NCBI GenBank assembly: GCA_002344525.1
Contig: DDTJ01000073.1
Location: 69,360-120,171, forward strand
Source of the DNA: Akkermansiaceae bacterium UBA2367
GTDB taxonomy: Bacteria > Verrucomicrobiota > Verrucomicrobiia > Verrucomicrobiales > DEV007
DNA: 50,812 nucleotides
Reading direction: 5' to 3'
In this document: positions 15,828 to 24,807 of the stretch, piece after piece
How the letters are laid out: each line of letters begins with the position of its first letter
How positions within the stretch are numbered: the stretch's first letter is position 1
Notes under the pieces: generated by a model
Told to the model about the DNA's origin: nothing
The model's input: the letters and a program-made list of their open reading frames with translations, nothing else
Database searches by the model: none
Made by a program: the position numbers and the translations under genes

Positions 15828-18800
15828 TCACTGGGGGGCGATGCCCAGTTCCTTGAGGATGGTCTGCTCCTCCAAGGGGGTGATGTTGAGTTCGTTCTTC
15901 AATTCCGGAACGTAGCGGCGCAGACGCCCTAGGGCGCCGGAGGGCGCGTCCACCTGCTCGTCGAGCTTCTGCCATTCGTAGATGCGCTGCACGCAGAGCT
16001 TGTAGAGGGCGAGCTCGCGCTGGCGCTTCAGGGCGATGGAGATCGGGTTGTCCAGCTTCATCGCCTTGATGTCGGCGAGGGCGTTGGCGACATGGCGCTC
16101 CCATGCCTGGGTCACCCAGTCCTTGTAGGCGTTGGCCGTCGAAAGAACGGAGAGGTAGGCGTTGCTCGCCTCGGCGGGGTTGCCGAGCTGATCGTAGACG
16201 AATCCCAGCTTGAAGGTCGCCTCGGCCCGCTTGGCGCGCTCTTTGGAGAAGTAGTCCTTGTTCTTGTTGATCGCGTCGAGGGCGGCGAGGGCCTCCCTCC
16301 ACTCCTTGTTCCGCATGTGGAGGTCGGCGAGATTGAGATAGGCTTGGGCTTTGAGAGGGCGAGCGTCGTCGCTGCCGTCGTCGATGATGCGCTGGAAGCG
16401 AGCACGGGCCGACTGGACCTTGGCGGGGTCGGCGGCGCGCATCTCGATCTTGCCGAGTTCCATCTCGGCAGGGCCTTTGAAAGTCTCGGCCTCGGGGGTG
16501 GTGCGGGCGAGCAGCTCCTCGAAGTAGGGCACGCCGAGGAAGGGATTGTCCGTGCCGGCGAAGTAGAGTCCGATCTGCTGGAGGGCGAATTCGGTGAGCT
16601 CGCGTTTCTCGAACTGGCGGAGGTCTTCGAAAATCGCCGTGATGCGGGGCTCGAAGGCCACGTGTTCGGGGGTGTCCTTGGTGGTTTTCTTCTGCGCATC
16701 CTGCAAGACGATGACCTGCTGGATCTTCAACCAAGTCTGGAGGGCCTGGTCGGCGGGGTCGGCACCGGGGAAGTTCGCGAGCGTGGCCACGGTCTTCTCC
16801 ATGTCGCGAATGCGGACGGATGCCTCGCTGTAGGAGCCGAGCACCTGGCGGAGGAGGAGGACGTCCTGCCGCTCGGGCGGACGGGAGCCGAGGGCGATGA
16901 TGGCCTTCTCGGCGTTCGCCAGCGCCTCCTCGCCCCGGTTCGCCGCCTCGAGGGCCTCGATGGCGTGGATCGCCATCTGCGGCTCGAAGTGGGTGCCGGC
17001 GTAGGCGGGGAAGAAGGCGTCGTAGCGGGCGAGGCCCTGCTCGGGCTGCCCGTCCTGGAAGTGGATGTCGGCGGCTTTCCAAAGGGCTTCGCCCCCCACC
17101 TCCTTGTGGAAGGCGGCGCGGTCGGGGTCGCCCGACTGCGCGGTTTTGGCGGCCTCGGCGGCGGCGAGGTAGGCCGCGAGCCCGGCTTGGCGCATCGCGG
17201 CGGACTCCTCCGGCTGGTCGTTCTTCACCGTGTCGGACTGGTTGAGGAGGGCGTCGCCCTTCAAATTCAAGATGCGACCAATATGGATGGTCTGGGGACG
17301 GGCCGCGACGAGCTTGTCCGCGTTCTCGACCACCGCCGGGTAGTCCGCGAGATTGAAACGGGCGATGACGAGCTCGGCGAGGGCGGTGTCGAGGAAGCGC
17401 TCGGATTCGGGGTAGGCTTTGAGGAAGTCCTCGTATTGCTCCGCCGCCTCCCGCATCTTGCCGAGAGTGAGGGAGTTGCTGGCCCGATGGAACATCACCG
17501 CCTCGCGGTTCGACCCTTCGGGGTAGGACTTCACGTATTCGGCGAAGGGTTCCTCGGCCTCGGCGTGCTTTTGCGTGGCGTAGAGGGAAAGGGAGCTGAG
17601 GGAGTCGGCCAGTTCCCGCTCGGGCGAACCCGTCGCGTAGCGATCCCGCACGTTCTCCGCGATGCGGACGACCTCGTCGTAGGCCTGCGAGGTGAAGAGG
17701 GAGTGGAGCATGAAGGTCGAGACGTTGTCCCGCAGGGGGTGGTCCTTGGGCGCCTCGGCTCCGAACTTCTCGCCGAAATACTGGGCGGCGGGATAGTCGC
17801 CGAGCAGGGAGGAGAGCCGCGACGCCTCGTGCAGGATCTCGCCGCGGAGGGCGGGATCGATCCCGGGATACTGCTCCGCTAGATACCAGTAGATGGCGCG
17901 GGGGGCGTAGGTGTTGCCGAGGCGCTCGTAGCAGGCCGCGACGAGGCGCAGGACCTCGGCGTCGGGATGGACGGGGGCCTTCTCCCTCTCGACGAGCTGG
18001 TCGAGGAGGGCCTGGAACTGGGTTGGCACCCCCGCCCCGACGGGCTGCCGCGCCACGGCGAGGAGCACGTCCCGGCGGACATCCTCGATGGTGGGGATGT
18101 AGGAGAAGTAGCGCAGGGCCAAGGAATAGAGCCCCGACTTGGTCGATTCGAAGCCGAGTTTGCGGAGACGGTCGACAAAGCCGAAACGGAACTGGTCGAT
18201 CGGCTCGACATGGATGTATTTCTCGTTCTTGTCGAGGAACTGGTGGCCGCGGTCCGAGATGCTCTCGATGGCGTCCCCGTCGCCCGCGACGCCGTTGGCT
18301 TGGTCGACCCACGCGAGCCCGAGCTCGAGCACCCCTTGCATGAGGAACTGCGGATGCACCTTCCACGCCTCGCGGTTGTCGAAGAGTTCCTGGACCAGAG
18401 CCAACCCTTCCTCGACCCGGCCCAGCTTCATCAAGGAGGTGCCGTAGCGGAGCTTGTAGCTGTTGCGGACCTGGACGATCTCCTCCTGGGGGGGATTGGA
18501 GGCGAGATACTCGTCGTAGAGCCGGAGCGCCTCGGCGTGGTTGCCGAGTTGCGCCTCGCAGAAGCCGAGCTGGAATTTCGCGAGGTTGGCGCGGGGGTTG
18601 GGCTTTCTCGCCTGGGACAGAACCTGCTCGGCGATCTCCGCCGCCTTGGCGGAGTCCCCGAAGGCTTTCTTCGCGTCCTCCCAGCGCTCCTGCGGCAGCA
18701 AGGTCATCCCGTAGTCGAAGATGATCCCGCCAGCCTCGGCTCCGTAGTTCTCGAAAAGCCTCTCCTGCCCCCCTTCGACTTGGAACAGGCGCTCGAAGGT

Positions 18801-18980
18801 CGCCGAAGCTTCGGCGTGCTGGCCCGCCCCGTTCTGCTCGATGGCCTTGTGATAGAGGACCTCAAGGCTATCCTCGTCGTCGTCCTGCGCGGACAGGCGG
18901 AACCCGGCGGAGACGGCAAGAAGGATGGAGAGAGCGGCGAGGGCCGCTTTCCGGAAGGAGGTGGCGGGATCAGGTTTCAT
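15828..18980 (-). CDS. Large exported tetratricopeptide-repeat protein
   Basis: This 1050-aa protein has a signal peptide (ALAALSILLAVSAGFRLSAQ, residues ~12-31). Nearly the whole mature part consists of TPR-like helix pairs, clear for example at residues ~36-70 (YHKAIEQNGAGQHAEASATFERLFQ), ~450-500 and ~880-930 (LNLADLHMRNKEWREALAALDAI). It would sit in the periplasm or at the outer membrane as a protein-interaction scaffold. Its gene lies 16 bp after the second exbD, so it probably works with the proton-driven ExbBD motor, for example in envelope integrity or energised outer-membrane import. The TPR content is clear; the partner is inferred. The downstream gene may encode another subunit. 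Confidence 0.8.
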   Translation of the reverse strand: MKPDPATSFRKAALAALSILLAVSAGFRLSAQDDDEDSLEVLYHKAIEQNGAGQHAEASATFERLFQVEGGQERLFENYGAEAGGIIFDYGMTLLPQERWEDAKKAFGDSAKAAEIAEQVLSQARKPNPRANLAKFQLGFCEAQLGNHAEALRLYDEYLASNPPQEEIVQVRNSYKLRYGTSLMKLGRVEEGLALVQELFDNREAWKVHPQFLMQGVLELGLAWVDQANGVAGDGDAIESISDRGHQFLDKNEKYIHVEPIDQFRFGFVDRLRKLGFESTKSGLYSLALRYFSYIPTIEDVRRDVLLAVARQPVGAGVPTQFQALLDQLVEREKAPVHPDAEVLRLVAACYERLGNTYAPRAIYWYLAEQYPGIDPALRGEILHEASRLSSLLGDYPAAQYFGEKFGAEAPKDHPLRDNVSTFMLHSLFTSQAYDEVVRIAENVRDRYATGSPERELADSLSSLSLYATQKHAEAEEPFAEYVKSYPEGSNREAVMFHRASNSLTLGKMREAAEQYEDFLKAYPESERFLDTALAELVIARFNLADYPAVVENADKLVAARPQTIHIGRILNLKGDALLNQSDTVKNDQPEESAAMRQAGLAAYLAAAEAAKTAQSGDPDRAAFHKEVGGEALWKAADIHFQDGQPEQGLARYDAFFPAYAGTHFEPQMAIHAIEALEAANRGEEALANAEKAIIALGSRPPERQDVLLLRQVLGSYSEASVRIRDMEKTVATLANFPGADPADQALQTWLKIQQVIVLQDAQKKTTKDTPEHVAFEPRITAIFEDLRQFEKRELTEFALQQIGLYFAGTDNPFLGVPYFEELLARTTPEAETFKGPAEMELGKIEMRAADPAKVQSARARFQRIIDDGSDDARPLKAQAYLNLADLHMRNKEWREALAALDAINKNKDYFSKERAKRAEATFKLGFVYDQLGNPAEASNAYLSVLSTANAYKDWVTQAWERHVANALADIKAMKLDNPISIALKRQRELALYKLCVQRIYEWQKLDEQVDAPSGALGRLRRYVPELKNELNITPLEEQTILKELGIAPQ

Positions 18981-18996
18981 CGCGTTGTCGGGACGC

Positions 18997-19449
18997 TCAA
19001 TCCTCCGAGAAGCCGGTGATCGTCACCTTCTGGATGTTGACACTCTTGTCGGCGAGCGCGTTCAAGACGTCGATGAAACGCTGCCCTTTCGCGGCGTCGT
19101 CGGCCGAGATGATCACCGTCGGGTCCGTCCCAGTGAGCTTGGCGGCCTCCACGTAGGAGCGGAGCCGGTCCACCAGCATGGGGACCTCCCGGGTGGTCGC
19201 GTCGGTGTCGAGCACCTCGTCGTTGAGTTCGACGTGCCCGGCCGGGTTCACCTTGACGGTCGCCATGTCGATCTTCACCTCCGACGGCGCGGTCTTGGTG
19301 CTCGAGGGCATCGTCATGGCGAGATCCCCCTCGATGGGCTCGAGGGTCGAGGTGACGAGGAAGTAGATGAGGAGCAGGAAGCTCATGTCGATCATCGGCG
19401 ACATGTCCAGCTCCGGATCGGGCAGCGGGGGGAAGGCTTTTCTCGCCAT
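18997..19449 (-). CDS. exbD: ExbD/TolR-family biopolymer transport protein
   Basis: This 150-aa protein has a short cytosolic N-terminus, one membrane helix (about 17-36, MIDMSFLLLIYFLVTS) carrying the conserved proton-binding Asp (D21), and a periplasmic domain ending in VTITGF. ExbD/TolR combines with ExbB/TolQ to convert proton-motive force into mechanical work on the outer membrane or on periplasmic proteins. It is the second of two ExbD genes in a row, a common duplication in Verrucomicrobiota and Planctomycetota (established for ExbBDD-type operons in general). The gene lies 24 bp after the first exbD and 16 bp before the TPR gene. Confidence 0.9.
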   Translation of the reverse strand: MARKAFPPLPDPELDMSPMIDMSFLLLIYFLVTSTLEPIEGDLAMTMPSSTKTAPSEVKIDMATVKVNPAGHVELNDEVLDTDATTREVPMLVDRLRSYVEAAKLTGTDPTVIISADDAAKGQRFIDVLNALADKSVNIQKVTITGFSED

Positions 19450-19473
19450 GGTCGGATGGGGGATGGGATAGGG

Positions 19474-19929
19474 TCACTTGCTGTCCACGGCGAGGCTGCC
19501 GAAGATCACCTCGCTGACGCCGGCCGCGCCGGACGCTTGGACGACCCGCTTGATGATGCGAGTGTCGACGTCCTGGTCGGCGCGGAGATTGAGCCGGGTG
19601 GGCGAGACTCCCCTCTCCTCGTTCTGGATGCGGGCCTGCTCGACGTAGTCCTGGATCGCGCCGGAGGTGGGGAGTTCCATCCTGTCCATGCCCCACACCG
19701 TGCCGTCGGCGAGGATGTTGACGACGACACGACCGGAGGCGTCTTTCGCCACCTGCGAGTTCTTCGCGATCGGCGCGTTGACCCTCCGGTCGATCTGCAC
19801 GGTGATGAGGTGCGAGGCGACCATGAAGAAGACGAGCAGGAGGAAGGTCAAGTCGATCATCGGCGACATGTCCAACGGCACGGACTCCTCCATGTCGGAG
19901 GCGGCCTGTTTCTTGCGGCTTGCGGCCAT
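19474..19929 (-). CDS. exbD: ExbD/TolR-family biopolymer transport protein
   Basis: This 151-aa protein is the first ExbD of the pair. The membrane helix at about 24-42 (MIDLTFLLLVFFMVASHL) contains the conserved Asp (D26). A soluble periplasmic domain follows, with the RADQDVDTRIIKRVVQ segment typical of ExbD. The two copies share the SPMID core but differ elsewhere, so they are old paralogues, not a recent duplication. The gene starts 25 bp after exbB, consistent with one operon. The start codon has no Shine-Dalgarno and follows a C/T-rich leader. Confidence 0.9.
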   Translation of the reverse strand: MAASRKKQAASDMEESVPLDMSPMIDLTFLLLVFFMVASHLITVQIDRRVNAPIAKNSQVAKDASGRVVVNILADGTVWGMDRMELPTSGAIQDYVEQARIQNEERGVSPTRLNLRADQDVDTRIIKRVVQASGAAGVSEVIFGSLAVDSK

Positions 19930-19954
19930 GGGAGAACGAGGGGTACGAGACGGC

Positions 19955-20788
19955 TCAGACTTCGGCGATGCCCTCGGGGACCTTGGAAAGGGCCTGGTCG
20001 GCGTTGACCGTGACCACGGCTGCCTCCAAGCCCTCGATCACCACGTTCTGGGCCTCGCTGACGAGCCTGTTGTGGCGGTTTTTAAAGGTGTAGTAGACCA
20101 GGAGGGCAGGGATGGCGACGACGAGGCCGCCCGCCGTGGTGATCAGCGCCAAGGAGATGTTCCCGGCGAGGGCGCCGGGGTCCGAACCGCCGCTGAGCCC
20201 CATCGAGTCGAAGGCGAGCACCATCCCCGCGACGGTGCCGAAAAGGCCGAGCATCGTCGAAGTCTGCGCGATGACCGAGAGGTAGCCGATGAGGATGTTC
20301 ATGCCGAGGCCCTCCTTGGTGACGAAGTCCGACATCGCGTCCTCGACCTTGGCGCGACCGAGGGTCTCGGGATCGGTGGCGTCGACCTGGACGTAGGCGT
20401 GCGTGGCGAGGCGACCGAGGAAGGAGCTGTTCTGGGAGGCCACGTCGATGGTGCTGCGCACCTTCACCTCGGACATCAGGTCCAGGATCTCCCGCTTCAG
20501 CCCGGCGGGGACGAACTTACCCTTGCCGAGCTGGAGGGTGAGGAACACCGAGAGCGTGATCATCCAGAGGGACAAAAGGCCGATCGGGACCATGAACCAC
20601 CCGCCGCCGATGATCATGTCCATGAGGGAGGTCGGTGCCTTGGCAGCCTCGCCGCCTTCCGCGGCGGCGGCGGCCGGGGCGGCGTCCTGCGCCCACAGGT
20701 CGGGGGTGGAAAGGGAGAGGATCGCGAGGACGCCGAAGGCGAGGAGGAGCAGGGGACGGGTGCCGGTGGAGGACATGTTAGGGGACAT
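19955..20788 (-). CDS. exbB: ExbB/TolQ/MotA-family proton channel protein
   Basis: This 277-aa protein has a signal-like first hydrophobic segment (RPLLLLAFGVLAILSLSTP), an Ala-rich linker, and three membrane helices typical of ExbB/TolQ: ~60-82 (MVPIGLLSLWMITLSVFLTL), ~160-185 (QTSTMLGLFGTVAGMVLAF, the conserved TxxLGLFGTVxG motif) and ~205-225 (ISLALITTAGGLVVAIPALL). It forms the proton channel of the motor with the two ExbD proteins encoded next. The extra N-terminal signal segment is common in MotA/TolQ/ExbB proteins of this phylum. Either ATG at 20786-20788 or the one four codons later could be used. An AT-rich stretch separates it from pyrE. Confidence 0.9.
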   Translation of the reverse strand: MSPNMSSTGTRPLLLLAFGVLAILSLSTPDLWAQDAAPAAAAAEGGEAAKAPTSLMDMIIGGGWFMVPIGLLSLWMITLSVFLTLQLGKGKFVPAGLKREILDLMSEVKVRSTIDVASQNSSFLGRLATHAYVQVDATDPETLGRAKVEDAMSDFVTKEGLGMNILIGYLSVIAQTSTMLGLFGTVAGMVLAFDSMGLSGGSDPGALAGNISLALITTAGGLVVAIPALLVYYTFKNRHNRLVSEAQNVVIEGLEAAVVTVNADQALSKVPEGIAEV

Positions 20789-20904
20789 CAGCGGGGTGGT
20801 TTGTCGTTCAGATTTCTGGCAGGGTCCGTTTTTGATGCATTTCGCGAAAAGTGTAAAGGAAAAAAAATCGCACCCTGCCGGAAATGCGAAATCTCGACCA
20901 AGTT
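20789..20904 (-). promoter_or_regulatory. Upstream region of the exbB operon with long-range inverted repeat
   Basis: This 116-bp gap between pyrE and exbB is AT-rich and holds GGCAGGGT (20817-20824) with its complement ACCCTGCC (about 20872-20879), enclosing a TTTCGCGAAA palindrome and an eight-T run on the minus strand. It could end pyrE transcription and contain the exbB promoter, but no consensus -35/-10 pair is convincing. Confidence 0.35.
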
Positions 20905-21513
20905 TCACCCCTGCTCCACCCGTTTCGTGCCCGGGCGCACCGCCGGGATCACGGCGAGTTCGGCGGGTACGGCGTCGGCTTCGTAGACGGGGAATTCGAT
21001 CTCCATGCAGGAGACGACGGGGTAGTCGCCCACGGTCTTTTTTCCGGAGCGGTTCACCACGACGAAGACGCCGGCGACGGTCCCGCCCTGCGATTCGATG
21101 AAATCGGTCAGTTCCAGCAAGGTGCCGCCGGTGGTAATGACGTCCTCGACGAGAAGGAGCCGCTCGCCGGGACGGATCTCGAAGCCGCGCTTCAGCTCGA
21201 GCTGGTTGGTCGCGGCGTTGCGCTCGGCGTAGATCGTGCGGGCGTGGAGGGCGAGCCCGACCTGCTGTCCCACGGGCACGCCGCCCATGGCGGGGCTGAG
21301 GACCACGTCGACGACGCCGAGCGCCTCGATCTCGGGCACGACCTGCTCGATCATGCGCTGGAGCTCCCAGGGATGCTGCACAAGCTTGCCTTTCTTCACG
21401 TAGTAGGCGGAATGCTTCCCGCTGGCGAGGATGAAGTGACCCTCCTCGACCGCTCCGTAGTCCTTAAGCAGGGCGATGGTTTCCTCAGGTGACTTGGGCA
21501 ATTCGGTGCGCAT
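20905..21513 (-). CDS. pyrE: Orotate phosphoribosyltransferase
   Basis: This 202-aa cytosolic enzyme transfers phosphoribose from PRPP to orotate to make orotidine 5'-phosphate in pyrimidine synthesis. The PRPP-binding loop LLLVEDVITTGGT lies near residue 120, and the N-terminal FILASGKHSAYYVKKGKL is the typical substrate region. Length is normal. Its start overlaps the end of pyrF by 29 bp, so the two genes are translated from one mRNA. The ATG at 21511-21513 was chosen as the in-frame start giving the family N-terminus; the longer open frame is a shadow of pyrF. Confidence 0.95.
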   Translation of the reverse strand: MRTELPKSPEETIALLKDYGAVEEGHFILASGKHSAYYVKKGKLVQHPWELQRMIEQVVPEIEALGVVDVVLSPAMGGVPVGQQVGLALHARTIYAERNAATNQLELKRGFEIRPGERLLLVEDVITTGGTLLELTDFIESQGGTVAGVFVVVNRSGKKTVGDYPVVSCMEIEFPVYEADAVPAELAVIPAVRPGTKRVEQG

Positions 21514-22267
21514 AATCTCGGGCTTTTTCGGCGAAGGAGAGGTGCTCGTCGGCGTAGAGAATGCCGCGGGAGACGTTGACGACGGAGGGGGCGCTGCGCT
21601 TTGCCCCGCGCAGGGCCTCGAGGTCGCCGCCTTGGGCGCCGAGTCCGGGGATGAGCAGGGGCACGTCGGGAAGGCGGTCGAGGATGTCACCGGAGGCGTT
21701 GGTGAGACCGAGGACGAGGCCGGCACTCCCCTCCCCCGCCGGGGTCGCGGCGGCGCGGGCGGCGAGTTCGCCGACGAGTTCGAAGACGCGGCGTCCGTCG
21801 GCGAGATCGCGCAGTTCCAAGTCGACCGCACCGGGATTCGAGGTCACGGCGAGGAGGTAGACGCCCTTGCCGGGAGATTGCAGGAAAGGCTCGACCGAGT
21901 CGTAGCCCATGTAGGGGCTGAGGGTCACGGCATCGACGTCCCAGTTCTCGAAATAGGCCTTGGCGTAGTGCTCCTGGGTGGTGCCGATGTCGCCGCGCTT
22001 CGCGTCGAGGATCACGGGCGCGCCGGTGGCCTTCATCTTCGCGATGAGGTCTTCCACGAGCTGGTATCCGGGAACCCCGAGGGCCTCGAAGTAGGCGAGG
22101 TTCGGCTTGAAAGCGGCGGCGAACCCGGCGGTCTCGCCGATGACCCGTTCGCAGAAGCTCCCGAGGGCCGCGACCGAATCGTGACGGTCGAGGCGCGGGT
22201 CGATCCCGACGCAAAGAGCGCTGCCGATGTCGGCGATGCGTTGCTGGAGGCGGCGGGCGTAGGTCAT
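21485..22267 (-). CDS. pyrF: Orotidine 5'-phosphate decarboxylase
   Basis: This 260-aa enzyme decarboxylates OMP to UMP, the step following PyrE. The motif set is that of the type 2 (longer) bacterial OMP decarboxylases: LCVGIDPRLDRH near 18, the catalytic DAKRGDIGTT near 88, and a C-terminal phosphate-binding region (LLIPGLGAQGGD and VVNVSRGIL). It is upstream of and overlaps pyrE in a two-gene pyrFE operon. The ATG at 22265-22267 is preferred over the longer frame, which would run through repeat DNA. The leader is pyrimidine-rich with no Shine-Dalgarno. Confidence 0.95.
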   Translation of the reverse strand: MTYARRLQQRIADIGSALCVGIDPRLDRHDSVAALGSFCERVIGETAGFAAAFKPNLAYFEALGVPGYQLVEDLIAKMKATGAPVILDAKRGDIGTTQEHYAKAYFENWDVDAVTLSPYMGYDSVEPFLQSPGKGVYLLAVTSNPGAVDLELRDLADGRRVFELVGELAARAAATPAGEGSAGLVLGLTNASGDILDRLPDVPLLIPGLGAQGGDLEALRGAKRSAPSVVNVSRGILYADEHLSFAEKARDYAHRIAQVT

Positions 22268-22343
22268 GGAGGAGGCGCCCTGCGGGCGCGTGAAAGGTGG
22301 GAAAGTAAAAGGGGAAAGGTGACAATTGCAAAACCTTCTTCCC

Positions 22344-22440
22344 CCATTCGCGAGCATTCGCGTTTCATTCGCGGAGATTCGCGTTCCCCCTTTTTTCAGA
22401 CGCGAATGACCGCAAATCTTCGCGAATGGCCGCGAATCCG
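22344..22440. repeat. GCGAATGGCC/ATTCGCGG palindromic repeat
   Basis: The left half is ATTCGCGAGCATTCGCG and ATTCGCGGAGATTCGCG words; the right half (22401-22440) is the complementary GCGAATGACCGCAAATCTTCGCG words around a CCCCCTTTTTT centre. It matches the elements near 12957 and 45395 in word order. It occupies most of the 269-bp gap between pyrF and the divergent spermidine-synthase-like gene; a preceding AAAGGTGGGAAAG word run (about 22291-22320) is also repetitive. Confidence 0.75.
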
Positions 22441-22536
22441 GACTGGTGGAGAATGCTTCCGGGGACGGATCGTCGATCATCAATTTTCGCGAATTTCCCT
22501 ACCCAATCGCCCCCGTCCCGACCGATAATCCCCGCG

Positions 22537-24786
22537 ATGCGTTTCATCCTCCTCCTCGGCGGCGCGGCGGCGCTTGGCTGGCAACTCGTCTGGTCGCACC
22601 ATCTCGGGCTGGCGCTCGGGGCCTCGGCCCGCGGCGTCGCCCTGACCGTGGCCACGGCGATGGCGGGGATGACGGCCGGGGCGATCCTCTGCGCCCGGCT
22701 CCTGCGGGGCGGGAAGACCTTCGACCCGATCCTGCTCTACGGGGCGCTGGAACTGGCCATCGGCCTCTGCGCCCTGATCCCCGGCCTCGCGGAGGACGGG
22801 ATCATGCAGCTCGACGGCGCGATCCACCGCCGCTGGCCACTCGCGGCGACGCCGTTCACCCTGCTCGCCCTCTCCGCTTCGATCGGACCGGCCTGCCTCG
22901 CCATGGGCGCGACGGTGCCGGCGATGGGGCTGATCGCGCGGTCGCTCGACCGCCCGCTCTCGCGCCTCTACGCCTGCAACACGGCGGGCGCGGCGGCGGG
23001 CGTGCTGCTGGCGGCCTTCGCCCTGATCCCGAATCTGGGCCTGCGCGGCACGACGGCGGCGCTGGTCGCGATGCACCTTTCCCTCGCCCTCGCCTGCCTG
23101 CTGCTGGGAAGGCGCAAGACGACCGCAGTGGACGATCCGTCCGACGCGCCCCCGACGCGGACCCGGCACGCCTTGGCCCTGGCCTTCCTCTCGGGCGGCG
23201 CGGCGTTCATCCTCGAGGTCTCGTGGTTCCGCTCGCTGCGCTCGGCTTGGTTCAGCACTTCCGACAGCCTCGCGGTCATGCTGTTCTGCTTTCTCGTCGC
23301 CTTGGCCCTCGGCGCGGCGGCGGCTCCGGTGTGGCGGCGGAAAGGATGGACGATCTCGCTGGCCTTCGCGGGCGCGGCGGCGCTGGTGGTCCTCGCGACG
23401 CCGTTGCTGGGTCGCTTCGATCTGGTGGACGCCTTCCAAGCGAAGGGGGCGTGGCGGCAGCTCAGCCGGACGCTCGCCGGTCTGGCGGTGATCGGGCCTC
23501 CCGTGGCCTTGATCGGCCTCTCGCTCCCGACCCTGCTCGACGAGGTCCGCCGCCCCCGGGACTGGGCCGTGCTCTACGCGGTTAACACCCTCGGCGCGGT
23601 CGTGGGGGCGAACGCCGCCGCCTGGCTCCTCCTCGAATGGATCGGCCCCGCCGCCGCCTCGTGGGTGGCCGGGGCCTTGCTCGCCCTCGGCGCGTGGATC
23701 GCCGCCGGATCCCGAGCCGTCGGAATCTATGCGGCCACCGGCTTTGTGCTCGCCTTAGCGGCGGCGGTCTGGTTCGAACGCGGCGAATGGCGGCGGGTGC
23801 CGGGGGCGGGACGCTCCTTTTCGGGACAGATCGAGCTGATCGAGAGACGGCACGGCCCCGACGCGACGATCTCGGTGGTCGGTTACGAGGGGGGAAAGGC
23901 TTTGTTCATCAACGGCTTCGCCACCACCGCCGAATCGAGCGGATCGACCGGAGCGTCCGATCCGCGCTTCCGCTACATGGAGTCGATCGGCCGCCTCCCC
24001 ATGCTGCTGCATCCCAATCCGCACGACGCGCTGGTGATCTGCTTCGGCACGGGGCAGACCGCCCACTCGGTCCGCGACGAAGGGCCGCAACGCCTCGACC
24101 TCGCCGATCTGAACGCGGCCGTCTTCGAACTGGGGCGGCATTTCGAGTCGAACCACAGGGTGCTCGACGATCCCCGGGTGCGGAAAGTCGTGATGGACGG
24201 ACGAGCTTGGCTGCGCCGGACGGAGCAGGACTACGACGTCGTCACGCTCGAACCCATGCCTCCCTTTTTTAGCGGGTCGAACGCGCTGTATTCCACGGAG
24301 TTCTACCATCTCGTCCACTCGCGGCTCCGTCCCGGCGGCCTCCTTGCGCAGTGGTTCCCGCTGCACCTGATGACACCGGAGCAGGCCAAGTCCGTCGCCG
24401 CGTCTTTTGTGGAGGCCTTTCCCGACACGATCCTCTGGATGGACCCCGGCAGCCTCAGCGCCTCGGGATTGCCCGACCAAGGCATCCTCGTCGGACGCAA
24501 GCCGCTGGAGGGGGAAGCGGCGGGGAGCTTCCGGGAGGAATGGCCCGGATACGCCCGCCCCTCCGAATCGGGGCGGCGGAGCCTCACGGCCACCGAGGCG
24601 AAAGGGCAGGTCGCGCTCGACGCGGAGGGCCTGCGCCGTTTCGTAGCAGAGTCGGTTCCCGTGACCGACGACAACCAGCTCCTCGAATACGGTTCATCGC
24701 CCTACCGCGAGAGCCGCCGCGTGGCGGAGTCGATCCGGGAAATCCATGCCCGGATCGGGGAGGCGAGGGCAGACGGAACTCCGTAG
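22537..24786 (+). CDS. Multi-pass membrane protein fused to spermidine-synthase-like domain
   Basis: In this 749-aa protein, residues ~1-430 contain about twelve membrane helices (for example ALLLGG-like start, TAMAGMTAGAILCARLL, ALGAAAAPVW, VLYAVNTLGAVVGANAAAWLL). Residues ~440-749 form a Rossmann methyltransferase-like domain of the spermidine-synthase superfamily (VICFGTGQTAHSV, YDVVTLEPMPPFFSGSNALYS). In true aminopropyltransferases the substrate loop is D-x-x-D-P; here it is LEPMPP, so polyamine synthesis is doubtful. Many such fused proteins are of unknown function. The ATG at 22537 gives the first membrane helix directly; the longer frame crosses repeat DNA. It stands alone on its strand. 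Confidence 0.8.
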   Translation: MRFILLLGGAAALGWQLVWSHHLGLALGASARGVALTVATAMAGMTAGAILCARLLRGGKTFDPILLYGALELAIGLCALIPGLAEDGIMQLDGAIHRRWPLAATPFTLLALSASIGPACLAMGATVPAMGLIARSLDRPLSRLYACNTAGAAAGVLLAAFALIPNLGLRGTTAALVAMHLSLALACLLLGRRKTTAVDDPSDAPPTRTRHALALAFLSGGAAFILEVSWFRSLRSAWFSTSDSLAVMLFCFLVALALGAAAAPVWRRKGWTISLAFAGAAALVVLATPLLGRFDLVDAFQAKGAWRQLSRTLAGLAVIGPPVALIGLSLPTLLDEVRRPRDWAVLYAVNTLGAVVGANAAAWLLLEWIGPAAASWVAGALLALGAWIAAGSRAVGIYAATGFVLALAAAVWFERGEWRRVPGAGRSFSGQIELIERRHGPDATISVVGYEGGKALFINGFATTAESSGSTGASDPRFRYMESIGRLPMLLHPNPHDALVICFGTGQTAHSVRDEGPQRLDLADLNAAVFELGRHFESNHRVLDDPRVRKVVMDGRAWLRRTEQDYDVVTLEPMPPFFSGSNALYSTEFYHLVHSRLRPGGLLAQWFPLHLMTPEQAKSVAASFVEAFPDTILWMDPGSLSASGLPDQGILVGRKPLEGEAAGSFREEWPGYARPSESGRRSLTATEAKGQVALDAEGLRRFVAESVPVTDDNQLLEYGSSPYRESRRVAESIREIHARIGEARADGTP

Positions 24787-24807
24787 CGACGTTTGAAACA
24801 CCGGCCA

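Noticed and set aside
16092..17882. Plus-strand 596-aa open frame opposite the TPR gene
   Set aside because: The composition is Gly/Leu/Glu/Val shadow text with no motif, and the TPR pattern on the minus strand explains the region.
14776..18366. A 1196-aa minus-strand open frame
   Set aside because: Its first two thirds are an out-of-frame shadow of the 1050-aa TPR protein; only the last 343 residues (with signal peptide) are a gene.
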